Shown: positions 23,969 to 36,575 of the stretch, piece after piece
Numbering within the stretch: position 1 is the first letter of the stretch
How the letters are laid out: the number at the start of each line of letters is the position of its first letter
DNA from: Siphonodentalium dalli
Taxonomy: Eukaryota; Mollusca; Scaphopoda; Gadilida; Siphonodentaliidae
Direction of reading: 5' to 3'
NCBI GenBank assembly: GCA_032622095.1
Contig: CP136065.1
Coordinates: 40,737,503-40,801,502 of the forward strand
Length of the DNA: 64,000 nt
Notes under the pieces: model-generated
The model's database searches: none
The model's input: only the letters and a program-made list of their open reading frames with translations
What the model was told of the DNA's origin: nothing
Made by a program: the position numbers and the translations under genes

Positions 23969-25732
23969 CGCCAAGAAAATCTTGGAGCTGCAAGTTAGCT
24001 ACACGTATCCTGCAACTTGCAAGTTACATGTAGCCATCCTGCACCTTGCACCTGCAAGTTAGCCATCTCACACGTGAAACGCTGAGTAGGTTGGTCCCGC
24101 GAGGATCACATAGGAATATATTACTGATATTAGCGTTGCAAATCGTATAGCAATATACTACCCCGTTCATAACATACGCGACAAGATGGCAGGGCAACGG
24201 AGTGAGTTTCGGATTTATGGTAATTCATTTTTTTTCTGGCGGCGGAATTGTTTCCAGGAACCAGTTCTTTGGTTTAGTAATATCTCTCAGTGGCAGTAGG
24301 TGGCAGGATTGTGGTCCTGGTGGTCCTGGAGGTCCTGGAGCTTTCTATGTAAACCCTGTCCCGCTCGGGAATGGTATAACTACTTTGACGTCGCGAAATC
24401 CGTATATTAAAAGAGACATTCCAGAACAGAAATCCTGCGTGTACCCATCCACTAAAGACTGAGAGCTAGTATAAAAAACACCGCTCAAAAAACTATTTGA
24501 AATCCGAAACGCTCCTCGTGGGCATACTCCTCCAACCATCAACCCTCTCCAAAATATATAGGCTATAATGTGAGGGACGCGGCGATGTAGCGTTATTGAT
24601 CCCACCCCATCCCACCAGGACATAATGGTTGATATATTACTAATTAACTTTTACGTTAATATCGACATTACCATTTTTAATTAACAGCTTTTTCAATGGA
24701 AATCGCGCATAGGAGTGTAATAAATATTTATAATGGGTCGGCAGCCGTGAATACCTATTCGCACCACCCGTTGTCGATAGTGGACGCTTTCACATCACAA
24801 ATGTGTATCCCTATAGCACTGTCCATTAGTATATATACAGACATATTATTTCATTTGTGTTGTGGGTGGAACAAAGCTTACTTTGGTGAAGACCGTTGTA
24901 CTGTAGGCAGACGTGCAGTCCCGATTGAGTCCAATGGATGGCGTTCTGTCATTCCCAGTCTTAGATCTACACTTTAATATGGATGTCATTCCTGCAAAAC
25001 ACGGATTAGCAGAATGAAAAATATTTGTCATAACGAAACAAACATACCATACCATACCATACTGACCAATCAGTCGCGTCACCTCAGCGCAGATGGATGC
25101 CTCACATGCAATGCTATTTGGAATAGTTAAACCCCTTCCTAATTAGGGGGGGGGTAAACCATTTGCAGGAGCGTTTGCCGTGGTTGGGTGAGTGGTCCGA
25201 GAGGCAAAAAACGCATTTTTAACAATCTCGTGTAATGTTTTTTACTAAAGGCCCTTGTGCCTATATTTGACATGTATAACAGTTTACAACACATTATAAC
25301 TTGCATACTATAGACGTGGATATTCGGTATTATTCATCAATAGTTCAATAAATATATAGATGCAGCTGATGCACCTGGATATTGTCGTTCTGGTATGAAC
25401 AAACGACAGTTCTTAAACATCCACCCACATAAGGTATATTTAATATAAATGTGTTAGTTCGTGAAAAATCACATACATTTATCTCATATAATTATATGAC
25501 GAAGGGGCCCCCCAGACTCCGTACATCACATCCCACTTGATCAGCAACAATATATGACGTATATATAAGTCCCTGGTCATATTGCCCTTAGCCGAACTGG
25601 GCACCTTAGATAACTAAAAACTAATAAATTAAAAACTATTGATGCATTCCTTCTCACAGTGTTATTGCAAAAGTAAGTGCATGCCAGGACAGGGGGTGGG
25701 GGTAGAAAAATTAGTTGTAGAAATATATATGA
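23969..25732. other. Intergenic, no gene seen
   Basis: Small direct repeats of CTTGCAAGTTA-like sequence lie at 23985-24065. A GGTCCTGG triplication near 24315 gives a short GPGGPGG peptide but no collagen exon. Nothing else is supported. Confidence 0.4.
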
Positions 25733-26440
25733 CTAGCAGTTGACCCGACGTCGTCCGGGCCTTGACCTTGAATTGACAGTTTTGAAGGTCAATGTCAGGT
25801 CGGGGTAACGATTTGACCCGTCCAAAACACTCCCCGGACAAAAGTAGCCCTATGTATAAAATTTCGTCGAAATCCGTCCGTTTTACCCGATTTGACCTTG
25901 AATTGACCATTTTGAAGGTCAAGGTCAGGTCGGGTTCACGATTTGACCCGTCGAAAACACTCCCCCGACACAAGTATCCCTAGGTATTTAATTTGAGTTA
26001 ATTCTGACTTTTTAATCAAGAGAAATGATGGTACCCGTCCCGTGATGGTATCCGTCCCTAAAAGAGATATGTTTGTGGGTACCCGTTTCAAGGTGAAGAT
26101 CATTTCGGGCGGAAAAACTTACCCGATGAAAATCTCCCCCGTTCCTTGGATCCCCTAAGTACGAAGACAGACATAATAATCACACAACACGCTCATGTCT
26201 GTATACAGACACAGTCACGTCTGGCCCCAGACATAAGCATCACACTACACGCAAACGCTCTTTATCAACGACACTGCGGATACGAACGCTCTTTATCTAT
26301 CAACGCGATTAAGACCTACAATGCCAAGGACGGTTATTTTGGTGACTGGAAGTGGAGAAGGAAGTTTGAGCTCAATCGGTCCAGCCGTTTTGCCGGCCAT
26401 AGCTAACACACAGACAGACAGAAGACCCAAAATATATATT
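25733..26440 (+). mobile_element. Non-autonomous retroelement-like repeat, CTAGC...CGTCCGGG type
   Basis: The head CTAGCAGTTGACCCGACGTC, GTCCGGGCC, and the tail TCGGTCCAGCCGTTTTGCC, then a CACACAGACAGACAG run, resemble a widespread animal repeat class whose heads read like ACTAGCTG...TTCGTCCGGG and whose tails end in CAGACAGA. Inside is a 145-bp tandem duplication (from about 25757 and 25897) with GACCTTGAATTGAC, AGGTCAGGTCGGG and ACGATTTGACCCGTC. A related head is at 57632. An RTE-like 3' end is likely but not proven. Confidence 0.55.
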
Positions 26441-26460
26441 AGATTGGTGGTATTATTGTG

Positions 26461-27710
26461 CAACATATCGTAGTGCAAATAGGTTCACATTGGACCTACA
26501 TATATTCATATGGGTTCATATCGGACTTACATATATTCATATATGTTCATATTGGACCTACATATAGGTTCATATTGGACCTACATATATTCATATATGT
26601 TCATATTGGACCAACATATATTCAGATAGGTTCATATTGGACCTACATATATTCATATAGGTTCATATTGGACCAACATATATTCACATAGGTTCATATT
26701 GGACCAACATATATTCATATAGGTTCATATTGGACCTACATATAGGTTCATATTGGACCTACATATATTCATATAGGTTCATATTGGACCTACATATATT
26801 CATATAGGTTCATATTGGACCAACATATATTCATATAGGTTCATATTGGACCTACATATATTCATATATGTTCATATTGGACCTACATATATTCATATGG
26901 GTTCATATTGGACCTACATATATTCATATAGGTTCATATTGGACATACATATATTCATATAGGTTCATATTGGACCTACATATATTCATATAGGTTCATA
27001 TAGGACATACATATATTCATATAGGTTCATATTGGACCAACATATATTCATATAGGTTCATATTGGACATACATATATTCATATAGGTTCATATTGGACC
27101 AACATATATTCATATGTGTTCATATTGGACCTACATATATTCATATAGGTTCATATTGGACCTACATATATTCATATAGGTTCATATTGGACCTACATAT
27201 ATTCATATAGATTCATATTGGACCAACATATATTCATATAGGTTCATATTGGACCTACATATATTCATATAGGTTCATATTGGACCTACATATATTCATA
27301 TAGGTTCATATTGGACCTACATATAGGTTCATATTGGACCTACATATATTCATATGTGTTCATATTGGACCTACATATATTCATATAGGTTCATATTGGA
27401 CCTACATATATTCATATAGGTTCATATTGGACCTACATATATTCATATAGATTCATATTGGACCAACATATATTCATATAGGTTCATATTGGACCTACAT
27501 ATATTCATATAGGTTCATATTGGACCTACATATATTCATATAGGTTCATATTGGACCTACATATAGGTTCATATTGGACCTACATATATTCATATAGATT
27601 CATTGGACCTACATATATTCATATAGGTTCACATTGGACCTACATATATTCATATAGGTTCATATTGGACCTACATATATTCATATAGGTTCATTTTGGA
27701 TTTATTTGAT
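26461..27710 (+). repeat. 31-bp satellite array, about 40 copies, with a 240-bp higher-order repeat
   Basis: The monomer is GGTTCATATTGGACCTACAT plus ATATTCATATA. Some units are shortened to 23 bp by joining CTACATATA directly to GGTTC. The segment 27111-27350 (seven 31-bp units plus one 23-bp unit) is repeated without visible change at 27351-27590. The array runs at its right end into a dispersed repeat (family J, from 27690) that carries the same monomer. Confidence 0.95.
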
Positions 27711-27860
27711 TATGGAATTATAGTGGACTTATACCCGTTTTTCCGTTTTATGGTGCGGACCACAGTGTAAACAAAATTTAAAGAGCGTACATCTGGTAAG
27801 TCGTGAGTTCGTGTATTCGTGTTATTTTCAGATCACAATAGGGTCCGCGCTGGCCCGAAA
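27690..27860 (+). repeat. Dispersed repeat, family J, copy J1, at the satellite edge
   Basis: Contains TTATTTGATTATGGAA, GACTTATACCCGTTTTTCCG, TTTTATGGTGCGG, ACAGTGTAAACA and ACATCTGGTAAGTCGTGAG, all shared with J2-J4. The final 31-bp satellite unit is its left portion. Confidence 0.7.
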
Positions 27861-29537
27861 TGTACTTTTGCCAACTGAACCAGCCTGACTGAACAATAAA
27901 CTATAGATTCAAGATCAATATCAACTTCTTTCTGGTCTGAATATTCGAAATGATGGGTCAGACATGAAGTCTTCAACTATTGAAACATTTGATCACTAAA
28001 GACCCAAATCACCAGGGTCTCTGTTTTATAGACAATAATTGACTGGGAGATGGTTTAGCTATTGGATTTCATTGTTCACTGCCGGTGGTTTCAACCCATG
28101 TCCATATACTTGTGGAACATACCGGATCAATCGTGGAACAATAACTGTGCCGATCAATCGTGGAACAATAACTGTGATATAGCTTGACGCCCACAAGCCA
28201 AGTAATTCATTAATATGAATACCTGCGACAGACAAAGGACAATGTGGGTAAGTTGCCATCATGTATTGTTATTCCTCCCCATACTCTTATTGTCTTCAAC
28301 ATAATTGTCAAGTTTGTAGTCTTATTCCAAATTGTATGCTTATTTGGACACCGAGAGTAACCAGTTCTTATTTAACAAAAATACTTTTCGTCTAAATGTG
28401 CTAACGTCGAGATTACTTTGAGACTTTGACAAGCATACATAATTGGGGTGAAATGTAAGGCATACCACACATAACAGCCTCGATTACCAACTGTTCGACT
28501 CGTAATTATTATCTGCGATGCTTGAAACACCAATCGATTGACATTTCTTATCGTCTTTCTCGCATACAGCTATTATCTATCGCGAAGTTCATTCAGATGT
28601 AAATAATATGAAAATAAGCCGGCAGATCGATACGGAACCGGGTACACCCGGTGTCCGGAAATTATATGATGGACGTTAATTATATTGAGTTCTCAACCCG
28701 CTGGGAGTAAATCTGACAAGACTGTCTTAGAATAGTAATCCACATTTCTCGTGTCCTGGTGTAGGAGCGTCACATTCTCACGAAAAGGAAGGTAGAGGGG
28801 TAATGTCGCCGAGAACTTTACTCGTCCTTGACCTCGATCAATGGTATACTCGTAGGGCGCGCATCTATAATATCAAATCGACTCCACCCACCCCGCGTGT
28901 GCAATTTGACTAATATATCAAGATGTTCCACCAACTTGGGTGTTCTAGAAACCACCCGAAAGAGAACCGTTAATTACTAGTAGTTGAATATAACGTGACT
29001 TCTGAGGTGAAGGTCGAGCACAGCTCTTGCGACATTACCCCTCAACCGAAAAAGAATGCATGATCCGCAATTCATTTTGGGAGCTTTCTCACAACACGGA
29101 ATTTTAGGGTAGAAAGTACACGTATGCTCCGCCATGCACACTATATTGTGAGTACGTTCACACTAAGGGAATGTATACATACATGGGTTCTTCGCCATTT
29201 GCGCAGCATTGTGAGAATGGCCTCGCGACACGGAATGCATGTTCCGTCGTCACGCAATGCATGATATAGGTTACAAGCAACGAGATCATTGAAATTATGA
29301 TCCTTGACATTTTGTGTGGAGAAACTCGAGTCAGTATTAAAATAAATCTGGGGGCTGAATGGTGCAATTAAGTTGTTCAACGTGATCGGAAACAATAATA
29401 TGCAACATAAATTCCTCAAACATGTATGTGGGTTTGTGTTCGTTAAACGACCATATTTGACGGCATATTGTGGTGAGGTACATTTTATGTGTATTTTTCT
29501 CTACTGAACTTTTATGGTAAAGTGATACTTGCGGAAA
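27861..29537. other. Intergenic, no gene seen
   Basis: A direct repeat of GATCAATCGTGGAACAATAA CTGTG lies near 28124-28175. Open frames at 29141-29639 have no recognisable domain. Nothing else is supported. Confidence 0.4.
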
Positions 29538-32106
29538 TAGTCCAGGCACATTAGACATGGAAGTGGAAAAGTAAGGAAATAAATCGGGGAAAGCTGATTT
29601 TTTTTTATTATTTTGGCCATAACATCGCGGACGCGTCACGAAAAGTCCCCTAAAATCCGATTTGAGCTTTCTGAGTTACATCATTTTTTCCATATAATTA
29701 AACAAAACAATATTTTTCACAATGATGGAAATAATTGGATGTTGTAACAATTATTCAGCCGAAACGTATACAAAAAGCACTCAATATTGTTCGATATACA
29801 ATTCTCGAACCAACGACACCCATTCAAAGGGAAATATCGAATGAATTTCGCATATATAGATATGAAATAAAACACTGAGCCAAAATACTGACGATTTTGA
29901 AGACAAACTGATGTATTCGATGTCGGATTTCTCAGGCTTCTCGAAACATAGGCGCAAGCTATCTATTTTAAAAACTGCACAGACACCACCCCGTCGCTAT
30001 AATAGGCAGAACTAGCGAGTACGCACATCATAAGTTGTCAAAACTTGTAAAAACATAACCCTACCCCCGAAACTGGTTGTCAACGATCTGGTCGTATTTT
30101 GATATTCTATTTTGTCTAAGCTAGTCATATGCATTACTCAGTTATACCAGTATATGTGAAATATGAGTACGAGAGCGAATATAGTGACACGATCAGAATA
30201 CTACAAACGCGGTCATGAAATGGCTGTCAAAATGGCCGCAACCACCAAGCTAAGCCGAAATGATGGCAACTTATTATATAACCACCTAGTAGGTAAAATA
30301 CGTATTAACAATATACAAGTCTGTTGTTAAATATCTTTAAAGGTACACAGTTCATTAAAACAGGCCCATGTGGAGGATTTATCGGCCATTGCAACGCAGG
30401 TCAAACCCAATGAATTACGTCTTTAAAATTTCGGGTTTTCTGTTTACAGTCGGGGCCAAAAATAATAATTTCGGGCATGCAACATACGAAGTAATGTTTC
30501 GCCACACAGTGTATGGTAGTTTCGTTCGGCGTGATGATAAATTATTGAATGGAACGCAGAAACTTAAGTGCATATCCTTGCGGTATAAATAGTAGTTATA
30601 TTTCCGGATTGTTCATCACTGTACATGATAATAAACCACACACGTATGTTGCAATTCTTATTATATTGCAAAGAAACCGCCACCTCTTCAAAAGATTAGC
30701 ACTGCATCACACCTGATCAAATAGACAGCACATCGTACATTTGATATACGACTAATTTTCGTGCTGCTTCCAAACCGGTCTCTTAGTAAACAATTTGTTC
30801 AACTTACTTCAGTCGGCAACTTGCAACTGGAATATGCTATTACGCAATGTACAATATTAGTTTTCCGTATTTTGTTGTTTGAAAATATCTTGCCAAAACC
30901 ACCCATGAACTTGTGCAAAATATCAGGTGATCATCGTTTAAAGCTGTTATTTCAGCGTTGAACATTGACTCAATGTTGCTAGTTATGGTTGTTAGTTCAG
31001 CAGATATGTGTAACATTAGGGAGAAGGGATACACACGGTAATGCGGTTGCAGAAAACATAGTACCCTTCGCGTATATGTGACCTTGGTGAATATAACCAA
31101 ATATTATTTCCAGGTGTAAAGACAGTCTCTGTCACAGAGTATGTGGGCAATTTTGGTCAAGTTTAGATTTTTTTAAAGAAAGTATATGGTACTCCTTTGT
31201 GTTTTGATAAATTGCTTTCATAGTATACCACCATGCATTCTTGTGATAACAGCGAAATATTCGTGTTTTATTACTTATTCTTAGGCAAAAAGTACTAATA
31301 TTTTAAGACACGGAGAATATAATCTACACAATTCACCCATTACTCTATGAATATCTCTCATACTGCTCTATAGCAGTGTAATTCGAAAGGTTTGATGGCG
31401 TATATATCAAAAGAAACGATGACCGGTCACATTAGTGATACTGCTATGAGCACATATATTTCGGCTTCTATGAAAGGTCACAGAATCAATTCTTCGCTAT
31501 TAAATTTCATTTTACAGTGTAGTGTACATATATATCACACGATTCAAGATAAATAGTGCAGAAAAATTTGCCTTATTCTCCCGTTTCTTTGCGGTCAAAA
31601 AGTCCAGATTTAACCATTTTATGAGATCTTGCTTTTCGCTATATCTCTCGCGATATATATTAGAGATAATTCGCACATACCCGATAAAATGTTTCTCTTA
31701 TTCTCTGCAACCATTCTTCCTCACATATTTCGAGCGTCTTGTCACTCTTATGGGACTAGCTATTCAATTATGCTTAAAATGTAAATTTCATTCTATTTTG
31801 GCCATTTTGGCGGCCATTTTGGGACTTCAATTCAACTTATATGGTTCACGGCTAAGCATTGTTTGTATGTATGTCAATGTATTATGAATTTGGAATTAAT
31901 TGATCTACACATGACTGCATTCCCATATGGCCTGATGGAGATGCTTCAGAATTTGAACCATTCCGAAAAATCAAGATATCTCAAAAAGCTCAACTCGGAT
32001 TTTAGGGGACTTTTGACACGTTGTTCATAAACATGTTCTTATTGATCCCTGAAAAAATCAGTTTTCCCCGATTTTTTACACTAGTGAAACCTTATGTGCC
32101 TGGACT
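29538..32106. mobile_element. Candidate 2.6-kb TIR element
   Basis: The left arm TAGTCCAGGCACATTAG, AAATCGGGGAAAGCTGATTT, AAAAGTCCCCTAAAATCCGA then GAGCTTT (29538-29690) is mirrored by AAAGCTCAACTCGGATTTTA, GGGGACTTTT, AAATCAGTTTTCCCCGATTT and TGTGCCTGGACTA (31965-32106). The 2.2-kb interior has open frames up to 121 codons but none that I recognise as a transposase. It may be a large internally degraded or non-autonomous transposon. Confidence 0.7.
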
Positions 32107-32247
32107 AAAATGGCATTCTATTTCAAAGAATAAGTATGCTTTGGCACAATTTCATTTTTGTCGTATTATGTCCGACGACATTTGAAATGGGAATTGTGTC
32201 AGTTGTGGCAGCTTCGTGATCTGATTCGTTTGATGAGCAACATATCC

Positions 32248-32420
32248 TCATGCAAATAGGTTGATATTGGAACTAAATATTCACATATGTTCATATTGGA
32301 TATATTTGATTCTGCAATAAGCCTATATTAAGATCATACCCATTATTCCGTTGAATGGCGCGGGCCGCAGTGAAAACATATTATAAAAAAGCGTGAATCG
32401 TGTTAGTCGTGTCGACGAAA
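32248..32420 (+). repeat. Dispersed repeat, family J, copy J2
   Basis: Starts TCATGCAAATAGG. It has two diverged satellite-type units (GGTTGATATTGGAACTAAAT and GTTCATATTGGATATATTTG), then ATACCCATTATTCCGTTG, GGCGCGGGCCGCAGTGAAAA and TTAGTCGTG. Confidence 0.7.
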
Positions 32421-32916
32421 AAAATCTAGATAAAATAGTGCCAGTATGTGCTTATTTTGTAAGCAAATAGTTTCATATTGGACTGTTCTAAAAAAAAACG
32501 TTTTAGGTCCATATAGAGCGTATATTGAGTTCAAATAATACCATTAAAATAAGCCCGCTATGTGCTTATTTTTATGTGAACAGGCTATATGGGCACGGAC
32601 AACTTTGAATCAAGGCCACAATTTTTGCTATCATTCGTCAAGACTTGAGATATCACGTGCTTGATGGACTAGATTATAATCTGGGTACCTTTGCATATCT
32701 GGCAGATCATGGGTAAACTATACTACACACACATAATACGATAATGCGCAATTCATTGAGGGGGCGGCAGTAAGACAGTCTAGCCTGACTATGCCACCCC
32801 CTCGAATATACAATGTAATATTTGTCAAATGTATCATGCATTAATATGTGTATATTTAAATAAAATATCATATCCTTGGTGATGACAATGATTGCGTGTT
32901 AATTCAAAACTCCATC

Positions 32917-33080
32917 ATCATGCAAATGAGTTCATATTGGTATTCAATATTCCCATATGTTCTTATTGGACTTATTTGATTCCGTAGAACGCACATAGTA
33001 GACGTATACCCGTTCCGTTTTATGGCACCAATGAAAACACATTATAAAGAGTATACATCTGGTAAGTCGATTTAGGTTCA
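32917..33080 (+). repeat. Dispersed repeat, family J, copy J3
   Basis: Starts TCATCATGCAAATGAG. Two satellite-type units (GTTCATATTGGTATTCAATA and GTTCTTATTGGACTTATTTG) are followed by ATACCCGTTCCGTTTTATGG and ACATCTGGTAAGTCG. Confidence 0.7.
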
Positions 33081-33145
33081 TATGAAGCGTATAATTTCAA
33101 CTTGTCAGCGCGCACTTATGTTCATAACCGGCCCATACTATCCGC

Positions 33146-33300
33146 GTGCATGGGTTCATATTGGATTGTTTTATTCTGAAATCAGCGATATTTGACTTAT
33201 ATCCGTTATTCCGTTTTATGGCGCGGGTCACAGTGAACACATATTTTAAAGAACATATACATCTGGCAAGTCGTGAGTTGGTTTATCTGTGTTTATTATG
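33146..33300 (+). repeat. Dispersed repeat, family J, copy J4
   Basis: Begins with one satellite-type unit (GGTTCATATTGGATTGTTTT), then TTATATCCGTTATTCCGTTT, TATGGCGCGGGTCACAGTGA and ACATCTGGCAAGTCGTGAG. It closely matches J1. Confidence 0.7.
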
Positions 33301-34459
33301 AGTCAATAATAAGCTAATCTTTATAAGCCGATACTATGCTTATTTTCGTGAGAACAGGCTAGTAATTCAGATTGAAATAATGCCGATATGGGCTTATTTG
33401 TGTGTTTGAAAGAAGTTCAATATGAGCTGATTTTCAGTAGAACAGGCTGAACAATTCATTGGAGTGGACATTGTAACATATATAGCAAGTCAGATATCCC
33501 CCAAATTTACAAATAACAATATATTTATTGAAGTAGAATACATAATTCATAGTGCCAGGTAGAGTTTATCGAGTGTCCGAAAACATAGTTCTGGTGTGAA
33601 TTGAACAATGATATAATTTGTTTGAGAAGGCAATCAATTTGATCTGTTCAGGTAGGTTGGCATGCAAATAGCACTTAATCAGAAGTGTTGTGATACATAA
33701 TTGGCAGACTTCCGGTCGATGTACATTCAGCTTAAAAATCAACGGAAGTGTACTGCCCCCATCAACCTCCCAACGACAAAGAGATCAAAGTTTTATTTGA
33801 TAATGATATGTAGTATTCGAAATAAATGTTTGTTTATAATGATAAGTATACTTACCAGTGATTCGCTGTCATTGTAATTTGCAAATTATTAAGGTACATG
33901 TACCAGTAGTTACAAATAATTATTTATATATCATACAGTTGTCATACAATGTTTAAGCCGCGACGCTAAATTAATATGACTGTCATACTGAAGCTGCAAT
34001 GAATACCAAGTTGTCTGTATACATTTAATTTACATGTTAGACATTTGAATTCATAGTTGTTAGTCTATAAATAATTACGCTCTCTGATTGTGTATATTGG
34101 CAAGCAAGCAGATACGGCCATGTCGTAGGAGATGGACTAAATGTGATTAAACGTACTGGGTATTTGCGTACTTGAACCATGTGACGAAGTTCGTGTGTGG
34201 TTATTGGTGTTTCAATGCAATGGGCGTTGCGTGTTTACCGATCAACTGTCAACCAATTGGAACGAATGCGCCCTTTGTGAACACATATTTTACGTGACGC
34301 ATGGTGCGTAAATATTTCATAATTATCATAATTTTAGTTTGGCACGTCCGTTTTTTTTAAATGTTATCACATGCTTTATCACCAAGCACCCACATAAGAA
34401 AACAATACATATTAACGCTATATATTTTATGTATGCCTAATAATATGACAGTGAGGGCG
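33301..34459. other. Intergenic or 3' flank of the GPCR gene, nothing named
   Basis: Downstream of the TM7 exon on the minus strand. A last GPCR exon or 3' UTR could lie here or further left, but I cannot identify one. Confidence 0.4.
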
Positions 34460-34527
34460 TTACCATTTCTGACTATGGTTTTCTTGTTTATGTTTATTCG
34501 AGTGAAATGAGTTAAAACATAACGAAC

Positions 34528-34636
34528 CTGATCGGAACCTTTGGTTGAACCCAGCATAGATGAGTGGATTCAGGGCGCTGTTGGCGTCAGCCAGGAAGTA
34601 TGCGAAATACTGAAACTCATCGTACCAGCGTGGGAC
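34528..34636 (-). CDS. Peptide GPCR, TM7 exon
   Basis: Seventh transmembrane exon of the class A GPCR whose other exons are at 50458-50354 and 57463-57030. The acceptor CCTTTGTAG precedes 34636, and the frame continues in phase 0 from the TM6 exon. The peptide begins VPRWYDEFQYFAYFLADANS and continues ALNPLIYAGFNQRFRS. NPLIY is the conserved NPxxY activation motif, and the FNQRFR end is the start of helix 8. ANSALNP recalls orexin/allatotropin, kisspeptin and QRFP-type peptide receptors, so the exact subfamily is open. A donor GTTCGT follows at 34527. Alternatively the frame reads on 22 codons to a TAA at 34462-34460, giving a short Ser/Lys-rich tail. Confidence 0.9.
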
Positions 34637-34741
34637 CTACAAAGGAAATTTAACATTAGTTTTATGTTCACAGATAACTACATGTATATAGAGAGGTTCG
34701 GCTTGTAACCCGCAACGTGTATGGTACATTACATTGTGTGG

Positions 34742-34800
34742 AGCTCCGTGATCCAGTGATTAGCGCGTCGGCCTTATTACGCGCGCCGCGTGTATACTAA
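34742..34800 (+). repeat. tRNA-like SINE head, degraded
   Basis: AGCTCCGTGATCCAGTGATT, AGCGCGTCGG resembles the A-box half of a tRNA-derived SINE (compare TGGTCCAGTGGTTAGCG at 48233). No good B box is seen. It lies in intron 2 of the GPCR gene. Confidence 0.4.
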
Positions 34801-35129
34801 TGTCCAAATTATTGTTTCGTCTGGGCGTTGCCATAGCGCTGGGGGATCTATTTATATAATGTTAATTATTGGGACACATTAAAAGCTGTAGTGCGACCCC
34901 GAGGCCGAGATGTAGTGCGACCCCGAGGACGAGCCCGGTAAAACGTGTAGCTGAGAATTTAAATTTCGTTTATTGGCGTTTACATTATGTCAATAATGTT
35001 GATTTTTGGTTTGTGATAAGCTATGCCAATTACAAATAACAGAAATGAAAAAGATTCTATAATTATAATCATGGGTATATAATATATGATATTGAGCGCG
35101 TTACCATTTCTGACATTGGTTTTCTTGTC

Positions 35130-35215
35130 TTCCCTGTCAACACATCGAGATGAGTTCGCTGGTCTAATGTGAGTTTCACACAGCAGTGGCTTGTCCGAAT
35201 TGATCAGCGTGCCAT
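35130..35215 (+). repeat. SINE-like fragment shared with 48226-48355
   Basis: CAACACATCGAGATGAGTTC, GCTGGTCTAATGTGAGTTTC and AGTGGCTTGTCCGAATTGAT match the B-box half and body of the repeat at 48265-48355. The A-box half is missing here. Confidence 0.65.
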
Positions 35216-35469
35216 TGTGAGATGTTATATCACTCTTATAACTAACGTGTAGGTTTTCTACACAAAATGGGTAGCCCTGCTACCCGTTCATATTTAATTT
35301 TGTTATCTTAAACATATTGTGTAGTATATGTGTTATATCACATAAGTACACAAATTGTGTAACTTTTTTTCTACAAATTAATTATAAGAGTATACAGTGT
35401 TCGAATTTCGCGCAAAGCTGTGACCCCTTGAGCAAGGTCGCTCGTACTGTGTCTGCTTCGTACCACCCA

Positions 35470-36575
35470 ATACGTTAAAAAGGGGGGACACGACAATCTG
35501 CGGGATGGGATGGAATATGGAATAGAACGACAATGTGCGGAACAGAATTTCAAATTGCGTGGAACGGCCGTTATCTCGAGGAATACAGCACGTAGAGGGC
35601 TCCTTTTGGTGTCATACATATTAACTCCGCCACTGACCGGACACCAGAAGTTGCATTATTCGGTCGCCAACTAAAATTGTCGAAATCAAGGCCGTGGACC
35701 AGCTGTAGAAATGCATTTTTACAGCGATAACGCTATGCCCACAAGCAAACTTGGTATTAAAATGAAGTTTATCATCTATTGCACAACAAAAATCTATTAA
35801 TTCGAGCGAAGCTGCGATTTATGCACACCTAGAGACCGATTAACCCACCCATGCGAAGGTGCCACGAAAAACTGAGTTCGACATCAATGTTTAGAATTTA
35901 GATTTCTCGATGAATACGCTAGCAAACAACAAGTTTTAGGTACCAAATGACGCAGTGGAATACTGCGCATTCGTTTTAGCTACAATATGGCTGTTTTATT
36001 ACGAGTACTCTAATGGCGAACACGCAAACACGCGCCGATGAAAACAGCTAAAAATAGACTCGATGTTTACAATAACAGGATCGATTTCAGCTGATATATT
36101 CCATATAATGGGGCGTATAGTATATCAAATTGTAGGATTAGACACAGGGAATGTAATTTTGTCCAAATGGGTCCACTACGCAGTGAAATTGTTGCAGAAA
36201 TTCGCTCCAAGAAAGAGCGCTACTTTTTCTCGTAAAAAATAGAATGGCCGACTGAAGCCGTTTTTTCGTTCAAACTAAACCTGTTCTTAGCAGCACTTCA
36301 TCCACAAAATACGAATATACACCATGTATCAGAAGACGTATCAAATGTGATTTTTTAAGGGATTTGCGCTCTCCATTTGTTATAATTCGCACTTATTTTT
36401 TATTTCAGTTCTGACTAAAAGCCCAGATGCCGGAAGCATGTGTCCGGCGATTACAAGCCAAGCTGTATTCATCGAGATATCGGCCGTTCCACGCAATTTG
36501 AAATTCTGTTCCGCAGATTGTCGTTCTATTCCATATTCCACCCCATCCCGCAGATTGTCATATCCCAAAAAGCGT
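35470..36575. mobile_element. Element with inverted arms of about 120 bp
   Basis: GACAATCTGCGGGATGGGAT, GGAATATGGAATAGAACGAC, GGAACAGAATTTCAAATTGC and GTGGAACGGCCGTTATCTCG (35493-35580) are inverted at 36466-36560. The symmetry extends to GAATACAGC on the inside and weakly to ACG..AAAAAGGGG on the outside. The 0.9-kb centre shows no protein. It lies in intron 2 of the GPCR. Confidence 0.8.

Noticed and set aside
24202-24462. Possible collagen exon (GPGGPGGPG)
   Set aside because: Only three Gly-x-y triplets, no splice-bounded 54-nt or 45-nt exon, and no continuing triplets.
31522-31887. 121-codon plus-strand frame inside the 2.6-kb TIR element
   Set aside because: Hydrophobic AT-driven composition with no transposase motif.
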